Shown here piece by piece: positions 57,332-64,000 of a DNA stretch of 64,000 nucleotides. The DNA is from Burkholderia dolosa (GTDB taxonomy: Bacteria > Pseudomonadota > Gammaproteobacteria > Burkholderiales > Burkholderiaceae). Made by a program: the position numbers and the translations under genes. The stretch lies in contig NZ_CABVPR010000018.1 in the NCBI RefSeq assembly GCF_902499135.1, positions 26,099-90,098 of the forward strand, given 5' to 3'. The notes below the pieces were generated by a model that worked only from the letters and a program-made list of their open reading frames with translations, ran no database searches and was not told the DNA's origin. The stretch's first letter is position 1; the number at the start of each line of letters is the position of its first letter.

Positions 57332-58630
57332 TCAGCCCTTGCGCTTGTCGATCACGCGACGTGCCTTGCCGACCGAGCGTTCGATCCCGTTGACGGGCAG
57401 CACATTGACGATCGCCGTCACACCGATCAGCGACTTGATGTCGTGCGCGAGCGCCTGGCTGGCTGCCTGAATCGCCACCGCGTCCGGCGCGGTTTCCGGA
57501 CAGGGTTCGACGTTCAGCGTCAGCACGTCGAGCGGACCTTCCTTCGTCAGCACGATCTGATAATGCGGCGCGAGTGCCCGTTGCTTCAGCAACTGTTCCT
57601 CGATCTGCGTCGGGAACACGTTGACGCCGCGCACGATCATCATGTCGTCCGAGCGGCCGGTGATCTTTTCCATGCGGCGCATCGTACGGACGGTGCCGGG
57701 CAGCAGGCGCGTCAGGTCGCGCGTGCGGTAGCGGACGATCGGCAGCGCCTCTTTCGTCAGCGACGTGAACACGAGCTCGCCGAGTTCGCCGTCCGGCAGG
57801 ACTTCGCCGGTTTCGGGATCGATGATTTCCGGGTAGAAGTGATCTTCCCAGATGGTCGGGCCGTCCTTGGTTTCGACGCATTCGGACGCGACGCCCGGGC
57901 CCATGACTTCGGACAGGCCGTAGATGTCGACCGCATCGATCCCCATTCGCTGCTCGATCGCGACGCGCATGTCGTTGGTCCACGGCTCCGCGCCGAAGAT
58001 GCCGATTCGCAGCGAGCTCTGCGCGGGATCGAGCCCCTGTCGCTCGAATTCGTCCGCGATCGACAGCATGTAGCTCGGCGTGACCATGATGATGTCGGGG
58101 CGGAAGTCCTGAATCAGCTGCACCTGCTTCTCGGTCTGGCCGCCGCCGAACGGAATCACCGTCAGGCCGGCGCGCTCTGCACCGTAGTGTGCGCCGAGCC
58201 CGCCGGTGAACAGCCCGTAGCCGTAGCTGACGTGCACCTTGTCGCCCGGACGTGCGCCGGCCGCGCGAATCGAGCGTGCGACGAGATTCGCCCACGTATC
58301 GATGTCGCGGGCCGTATAGCCGACGACCGTCGGCTTGCCGGTCGTGCCCGACGACGCGTGGATACGCGATACCTGCTCCTGCGGCACCGCGAACATCCCG
58401 AACGGATAGCTGTCGCGCAGATCGCTCTTGGTCGTGAACGGGAAGCGCGACAGATCGGCAAGCGTCGTCAGATCGTCCGGATGCACGCCCGCTTCGTCGA
58501 ACTTGCGGCGATAGACGGGGGAGTGATCGTACGCGTGCCGCAGCGACCATTTCAGGCGTTCGAGCTGCAGCGCGGTCAGCTCGTCGCGTGAGGCGGTCTC
58601 GATCGGCTCGAGCGGTAGCAGGGTAGTCAT
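57332..58630 (-). CDS. paaK: Phenylacetate-CoA ligase
   Basis: 432 residues, an ANL-superfamily enzyme. P-loop HASSGTTGKPTVVGYT (about 91-106), adenylate motif FGAEPWTND, DIYGLSEVMGPGVASEC and RYRTRDLTR, and hinge-to-C-domain MEKITGRSDDMMIVRGVNVFPTQIEE. It activates phenylacetate to phenylacetyl-CoA, the first step of the paa route. Last gene of the minus-strand paaZ-J-G-I-K group; bacteria often have a second paaK paralogue elsewhere. Preceded by GGAGAC. Confidence 0.97.
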   Translation of the reverse strand: MTTLLPLEPIETASRDELTALQLERLKWSLRHAYDHSPVYRRKFDEAGVHPDDLTTLADLSRFPFTTKSDLRDSYPFGMFAVPQEQVSRIHASSGTTGKPTVVGYTARDIDTWANLVARSIRAAGARPGDKVHVSYGYGLFTGGLGAHYGAERAGLTVIPFGGGQTEKQVQLIQDFRPDIIMVTPSYMLSIADEFERQGLDPAQSSLRIGIFGAEPWTNDMRVAIEQRMGIDAVDIYGLSEVMGPGVASECVETKDGPTIWEDHFYPEIIDPETGEVLPDGELGELVFTSLTKEALPIVRYRTRDLTRLLPGTVRTMRRMEKITGRSDDMMIVRGVNVFPTQIEEQLLKQRALAPHYQIVLTKEGPLDVLTLNVEPCPETAPDAVAIQAASQALAHDIKSLIGVTAIVNVLPVNGIERSVGKARRVIDKRKG

Positions 58631-58667
58631 GCCTGTCTCCAGTGTTGTTATGTGCGAGCTGCCGATC

Positions 58668-59123
58668 TCAGCGCTCTTCGGGAATCACCGTGCCCTTGAT
58701 CTGGGCGGATTTGCCGCGGAACATCGCGACCGTTTCTCCATTGCCGTTCGTCACGCGGATATCGTAGATGCCGTATCGGCCGTTGCGCGTCTGTTCGATT
58801 GCTTCCGCCGTCAGCACGTCGCCGCCGTGCACCGGACGCAGGTATTCGATCGAACAGCCGGCCGCGACCGTGTTCACGTTGTACGAGTTGCACGCGAATG
58901 CGAACGTCGAATCGGCCAGCGTGAAAATGAGGCCGCCGTGGCAGATCTGATGGCCGTTCAGGAAATCCGGGCGCACCGGCATGCGCAGGCGCGCATAGCC
59001 GGCGCGCACTTCGGCGATTTCCATCCCGAGCGCGCGGCTGCACGCGTCAGCTTCGTACATCGTGTGGGCGGTGGCGCGCGCGAGCGCGTCGGCGTCGCCG
59101 GTCTCGATGGCGTGGTTCGTCAT
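58668..59123 (-). CDS. paaI: Hotdog-fold thioesterase PaaI
   Basis: 151 residues from the ATG at 59123, one base after the paaG stop. A 4HBT hotdog domain with LGMEIAEVRAGYARLRM and NGHQICHGGLIFTLADSTFAFACNS, whose Asp is the catalytic residue of PaaI. The YLRPVHGGDVLTAEA strand follows. It releases CoA from ring-hydroxylated or dead-end phenylacetyl-CoA intermediates, rescuing CoA when the pathway stalls. Confidence 0.96.
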   Translation of the reverse strand: MTNHAIETGDADALARATAHTMYEADACSRALGMEIAEVRAGYARLRMPVRPDFLNGHQICHGGLIFTLADSTFAFACNSYNVNTVAAGCSIEYLRPVHGGDVLTAEAIEQTRNGRYGIYDIRVTNGNGETVAMFRGKSAQIKGTVIPEER

Positions 59124-59124
59124 G

Positions 59125-59916
59125 TCAACGGCCCTCGAAGCGCGGCGTGCGCTTCTCGATGAATGCCTGCACGCCTTCCGCGTAGTCGTGCGACTGACCG
59201 AGCTTGCGTTGCAGGTCGCGCTCCAGATCGAGCTGCTGGTCGAGCGTGTTCGCCGCGCCATCGCGCATCGCCTGCCGGATCGACACGATCGCGAGCGTCG
59301 GCTGCTGAGCGAGCTGAACCGCGAGCTCGCGGGCCGATGCGGCGAGTGCGTCGTCGTCGACCGCGCGCCAGATCAAGCCCCATTGCTCGGCCTGTTCGGC
59401 GCCCAGTTTGTCGCCGGTCAGCGCGAGACCGAGCGCGCGGGCCATGCCGACGCGCTGCGGCAGGAACCACGTACCGCCCGAATCCGGGACGAGGCCGATC
59501 TTGACGAATGCCTGGATGAAGCTGCTCGAACGTGCAGCGAGCACGAGATCGCATGCGAGCGCGAGATTGGCGCCGGCGCCGGCAGCCGTGCCGTTGACGG
59601 CGGCGATCACCGGCATCGGCAGCCGTTGCACGCGCCTGACGAGCGGATTGAAGTGCTCTTCGAGCAGCGCGCCGAGATCGGTGGACGCACCGGGCGTGAA
59701 ATCGAGGTCGGACAGATCCTGGCCCGCGCAGAAGCCGCGCCCTGCGCCGGTCAGTATCAGTGCGCGCGCGCCGGCCGCTTCGACTTCATCCAGCGCCGAC
59801 TGCAGCTCAGCATGCATTGCGCGCGTGAAGCTATTCAGCTTGTCGGGGCGGTTCAGCGTGACCGTTGCTACACGGGCAGCTTGATCGATATCCAGCAGGA
59901 TCGCCTGATATGGCAT
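59125..59916 (-). CDS. paaG: PaaG, 1,2-epoxyphenylacetyl-CoA isomerase
   Basis: 263 residues, crotonase fold. VTLNRPDKLNSFTRAM, oxyanion-hole segment GAGRGFCAGQDLSDLD, and the second oxyanion helix NGTAAGAGANLALACDLVLAA. The catalytic-acid region KIGLVPDSGGTWFLPQ is the PaaG variant, with Asp at the position used for isomerisation rather than the Glu pair of hydratases. It converts the ring epoxide to oxepin-CoA. Next to paaI with a one-base gap and 45 bases from paaJ. Confidence 0.95.
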   Translation of the reverse strand: MPYQAILLDIDQAARVATVTLNRPDKLNSFTRAMHAELQSALDEVEAAGARALILTGAGRGFCAGQDLSDLDFTPGASTDLGALLEEHFNPLVRRVQRLPMPVIAAVNGTAAGAGANLALACDLVLAARSSSFIQAFVKIGLVPDSGGTWFLPQRVGMARALGLALTGDKLGAEQAEQWGLIWRAVDDDALAASARELAVQLAQQPTLAIVSIRQAMRDGAANTLDQQLDLERDLQRKLGQSHDYAEGVQAFIEKRTPRFEGR

Positions 59917-59961
59917 GCGTTGTCTCCTTCACGACTCCGTTATAGGCACGTGGTGCGGCCG

Positions 59962-61164
<1,203 letters not shown>

Positions 61165-61252
61165 GAGCGTATCGGTTGGTAACGAACCCGCCGGACGACG
61201 GGATTCGTTCATCGTAAAGAATGCGGCGGCGTTTGCACGTCGGCCATTCGGG

Positions 61253-62959
61253 TTATGCCGGTTGGCCAGCTTCCGCAGGCGCGGCCTTCGGCGCAACATG
61301 AACGCGGCTTTGCACCACGCGGAACCGGTTGGCGACGAATGCCGGGTCGGCCAGCGCGGCATTGGCCGCCGGGTTCGCGCCGGTGCCGTGGAAGTCGGAG
61401 AACGCAGCCGATTGGTTGACGAAAACCCCACCCGTCAGATTGATCGACAGCGCGACACCGCCACGTACCGCGGCATCGTGTGCGGCGTCGATCACCGCAT
61501 CGTTGGTGCTGTAGACGGAGAGCGTGAGCGCACCGTGTTCCGCTGCGATTTCTCCGGCGAGGTCGAGCGACTGGGCTGTCGAATCGGTCGCGATCACGAA
61601 CGAGATCGGGCCGAACCACTCCTGCGTGAATTTCTCGCGGTCGGCTGCGTCGAGTTGCAGCACCAGCGGCGTGCGGACGCGGGCGTCGGCGAAAACCGGA
61701 TGCGTGAGCGCCTCGCTGTCGATCAGCACGCGGCCGAGTTTGCGGGCATCGTCGATGCGTGCGAGCACGCCGTCGTTCTGGATCGCGCCGATCAGTTCGA
61801 CCGAACGTGCAGGATCGCCGGTGAGCTTCTGCACAGCCGACGCGATGGCCTGCGTGACTTCGTCGAAGCTTGCGTGGCCGTCCGCGGTACGGATGCCGTC
61901 GCGCGGCACGTAGATGTTCTGCGGCGCCGTGCACATCTGGCCGGAGTAGAGAGACAGCGAAAACGCGATGTTCTTGGCGGCGGCTTTCAGGTCGTCGGTC
62001 GAGTCGATCACGATCTGGTTGACGCCCGCCTTCTCCGTGTAGACCTGCGCCTGATGCGCGTGGCGTTCGAGCCAGGTGCCGTTTTGCGTGCTGCCGGTGA
62101 AGTCGATCAGCTTGATTTCGGGTCGCAGCGCCAGGTTCTGCACCAGCGCACCATCGTTCGGCTCGGTCGCAAGGAGCGCGACGACGTTCGGATCGAACCC
62201 CGCCTCGCGCAGCACTTCACGGGCGATCCGGACCGTGATCGCGAGCGGGAGAATCGCGCCCGGATGGGGCTTGACGATGACCGTATTGCCGGTGGCGAGG
62301 TCGGCAAACAGGCCGGGGTAGCCATTCCACGTCGGGAACGTACAGCATCCGAGCACGAGCCCCGTGCCGCGCGGAACGACCATGTAGCGCTTGTACATCG
62401 CGAGCGGCGGATTCTTGCCTTGCGGTTTTTCCCAGTGCGCTTCAGCCGGAATGCGGCGCAGTTGATCCCATGCATAGGCGACTGCTTCGAGTGCGCGATC
62501 CTGCGCGTGCGGACCGCCGGCCTGAAAAGCCATCATGAACGCCTGACCCGTGGTGTGCATCACGCTGTACGCGATCTCTAAGCTCGCGCGATTCAGGCGA
62601 GCAAGAATTTCGAGGCTGACACCGATCCAGGCGCTCGGGCCCGCTGTGCGCCAAGTGCGCTGAGCCGCGGCTGCGGCGGCAATCAGCTCGTCCGGCGTCG
62701 ATTTCGGATAGCGGATTCCGAGAGCGATGCCGTACGGTGACCGCTCCGCGCCCACCGTTCCGCCCGACGCCGGCTGATCGAGCGCAAACGTCTTGTCGAG
62801 GTGCGATTTGAACGCGGCTTCGCCGTCGGCGTTCGCGCTTTCCCCGTACACTTTGGGGCTCGGCATTTCGGCAAACGGGCTCCAGTACCCGCGGCTCTCG
62901 ATGGCGGCGAGGGCGTGTTTCAGCGTGTCTTCGTGCTTCGTGAACAGTGCATGCGTCAT
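61253..62959 (-). CDS. paaZ: PaaZ/PaaN-type ring-opening aldehyde dehydrogenase, no hydratase domain
   Basis: 568 residues, aldehyde-dehydrogenase fold throughout. NAD region VLGCCTFPTWNGYPGLFADLATGNTVIVKPH, the general base Glu in YTEKAGVNQIVI and the nucleophile Cys in SLYSGQMCTAPQNIYVP. E. coli PaaZ has about 680 residues because a MaoC-like oxepin-CoA hydratase domain follows; that is absent here. The residual piece matches the stand-alone PaaN-type enzymes, so hydration of oxepin-CoA must be done by another protein. Divergent from paaF across a putative PaaR operator. Confidence 0.94.
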   Translation of the reverse strand: MTHALFTKHEDTLKHALAAIESRGYWSPFAEMPSPKVYGESANADGEAAFKSHLDKTFALDQPASGGTVGAERSPYGIALGIRYPKSTPDELIAAAAAAQRTWRTAGPSAWIGVSLEILARLNRASLEIAYSVMHTTGQAFMMAFQAGGPHAQDRALEAVAYAWDQLRRIPAEAHWEKPQGKNPPLAMYKRYMVVPRGTGLVLGCCTFPTWNGYPGLFADLATGNTVIVKPHPGAILPLAITVRIAREVLREAGFDPNVVALLATEPNDGALVQNLALRPEIKLIDFTGSTQNGTWLERHAHQAQVYTEKAGVNQIVIDSTDDLKAAAKNIAFSLSLYSGQMCTAPQNIYVPRDGIRTADGHASFDEVTQAIASAVQKLTGDPARSVELIGAIQNDGVLARIDDARKLGRVLIDSEALTHPVFADARVRTPLVLQLDAADREKFTQEWFGPISFVIATDSTAQSLDLAGEIAAEHGALTLSVYSTNDAVIDAAHDAAVRGGVALSINLTGGVFVNQSAAFSDFHGTGANPAANAALADPAFVANRFRVVQSRVHVAPKAAPAEAGQPA

Positions 62960-63004
62960 GACGGCGGCCTGATGGACGTGGAGAGGGTTGGATCGATTAA
63001 TTAA

Positions 63005-63020
63005 CCGACCGGTTGGTCGG
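63005..63020. promoter_or_regulatory. TetR-type (PaaR-like) operator between paaZ and paaF
   Basis: CCGACC-GGTT-GGTCGG, an inverted repeat of perfect hexamers with a 4-base centre, 46-61 bases upstream of the paaZ start. It is flanked on the left by AT-rich ATTAATTAA. The motif resembles the palindrome reported for PaaR, the TetR-type repressor released by phenylacetyl-CoA. The paaR gene is not in this window. Confidence 0.65.
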
Positions 63021-63087
63021 AGAATGGTAGCATCAAACTATTCGCATGTGCGAGGCGTTTCTCAATTCATTGATCGAGGAGAAATAG

Positions 63088-63864
63088 ATGGCTTACGAGA
63101 ACATCCTGGTGGAGACCCGGGGGCGCGTCGGGCTGATCACGCTGAATCGCCCGAAAGCGCTGAACGCGCTGAACGACGCGCTGATGGACGAACTGGGCGC
63201 CGCACTGAAAGCGTTCGATGCGAACGACGACATCGGCGCGATCGTCGTGACCGGTAGCGAGAAGGCATTCGCAGCCGGCGCCGACATCGGCATGATGGCG
63301 ACCTACTCCTATATGGATGTCTACCGCGGCGACTACATCACGCGCAACTGGGAGACGGTCCGTCAGATCCGCAAGCCGATCATCGCGGCCGTGGCGGGCT
63401 TTGCGCTCGGCGGCGGCTGCGAGCTTGCGATGATGTGCGACATCATCTTCGCGGCGGACACGGCGAGATTCGGCCAGCCCGAGATCAAGCTGGGCATCAT
63501 GCCGGGCGCCGGCGGAACGCAGCGCTTGCCGCGCGCGGTATCGAAGGCGAAGGCAATGGACATGTGCCTGACCGCCCGGTTCATGGACGCCGACGAAGCT
63601 GAGCGCGCGGGGCTCGTATCGCGGGTATTGCCGGCCGACAAACTGCTCGACGAGGCGATTGCAGCCGCGACGACTATCGCGGAGTTTTCGCTGCCGGCCG
63701 TCATGATGGTCAAGGAATCGGTGAACCGGGCATACGAAACGACGCTCGCCGAAGGCGTCCATTTCGAACGCCGGCTGTTTCACTCGCTGTTTGCGACCGA
63801 GGATCAGAAGGAAGGGATGGCGGCGTTCGTCGAAAAGCGAAAGCCGACATTCAAGAACCGCTGA
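63088..63864 (+). CDS. paaF: Enoyl-CoA hydratase, PaaF
   Basis: 258 residues, crotonase fold. [20 protein letters not shown], the first oxyanion segment [13 protein letters not shown] and the second [20 protein letters not shown]. Both catalytic Glu are present: ELAMMCD (first) and the one in [20 protein letters not shown]. It hydrates 2,3-dehydroadipyl-CoA in the last part of the paa pathway. GAGGAG sits a few bases before the ATG. Divergent from paaZ and followed by a terminator. Confidence 0.95.
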   Translation: MAYENILVETRGRVGLITLNRPKALNALNDALMDELGAALKAFDANDDIGAIVVTGSEKAFAAGADIGMMATYSYMDVYRGDYITRNWETVRQIRKPIIAAVAGFALGGGCELAMMCDIIFAADTARFGQPEIKLGIMPGAGGTQRLPRAVSKAKAMDMCLTARFMDADEAERAGLVSRVLPADKLLDEAIAAATTIAEFSLPAVMMVKESVNRAYETTLAEGVHFERRLFHSLFATEDQKEGMAAFVEKRKPTFKNR

Positions 63865-63900
63865 TCGGCCACGAGGCAGTTTCGAGGAGAGTCGTCCGGG

Positions 63901-63927
63901 AAACCCGCGCGCCGGCGCGCGGTTTTT
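63901..63927 (+). terminator. Terminator after paaF
   Basis: Perfect stem CCGCGCGC / GCGCGCGG with a 2-base centre (extended by A/T pairs across one bulged C), followed by TTTTT. 40 bases past the paaF stop. Confidence 0.8.
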
Positions 63928-63948
63928 CAAAATATTTTCACAAAGCGC

Positions 63949-63977
63949 TTGCGCGGATGAGGGCGGGTGCTTAGAAT
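63949..63977 (+). promoter_or_regulatory. Strong sigma-70 promoter at the right end, target outside the window
   Basis: TTGCGC (63949-63954), 17-base spacer, TAGAAT (63972-63977), with an A/T-rich block just upstream (CAAAATATTTTCACAAA, about 63928-63944) like an UP element. A GC-rich spacer and a GC-rich start region (discriminator) follow. This is the style of stable-RNA promoters, so an rRNA or tRNA operon may begin right after the window; that is inferred. Confidence 0.6.
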
Positions 63978-64000
63978 CACGCCTCTTTCGCGCCACCGGC

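Overview
The window looks like a stretch of chromosome 1 of a Burkholderia, most likely a Burkholderia cepacia complex species. The DNA is very GC-rich with strong codon bias. The gene order (type VI secretion block, hemA-prfA-prmC, trpEGDC, then phenylacetate genes) is the one I associate with B. cenocepacia and relatives; that assignment rests on recalled synteny, not on a database search. I see no insertion sequence, prophage, CRISPR array, tRNA or rRNA gene inside the window.

Layout. 1-10.4 kb: the right part of a type VI secretion (T6SS) cluster: the 3' end of clpV, tssA, then on the minus strand an OmpA/BON peptidoglycan-binding protein, tagF, tssM and an M15 peptidase (tagX-like), and a divergent membrane protein with a Cys-rich tail. 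10.6-25.7 kb: mixed housekeeping and accessory genes: a CorA/ZntB-type transporter, an M1 aminopeptidase lipoprotein, a LEA14-like lipoprotein, two methyltransferases, a DUF1415 protein, a TetR/MFS divergent pair with a clear operator, a nitroreductase, a YegD-type Hsp70, a cold-shock protein, an APC permease and a LigB-type dioxygenase. 25.9-31.1 kb: a minus-strand run, response regulator-hemA-prfA-prmC-glutaredoxin-ubiX. 31.2-47.9 kb: a frameshifted Xaa-Pro aminopeptidase, isochorismatase-HAD pair, ettA, LysR/MFS divergent pair, amino-acid permease, ychF, ubiH-like hydroxylase, dsbC, an M61 peptidase and azoR. 48-55.3 kb: a minus-strand run rpe-gph-trpL-trpE-trpG-trpD-trpC-CYTH-ung. 55.5-57.2 kb: apaG and mltA. 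57.3-63.9 kb: the phenylacetate genes paaK, paaI, paaG, paaJ, paaZ (minus) and paaF (plus). The window ends in a strong-looking promoter for something outside it.

Main points. The trp operon is preceded by a 24-codon leader ORF with three Trp codons, followed by a perfect hairpin and U-run. This is a textbook attenuator layout, and its likely promoter is embedded in the unusually AT-rich 3' end of gph. The response regulator upstream of hemA has lost the phospho-acceptor Asp. The Xaa-Pro aminopeptidase has a frame change near 31.89 kb. The paaZ product has only the aldehyde dehydrogenase part and no hydratase domain. Many long ORFs antisense to real genes are artefacts of high GC and were left out.
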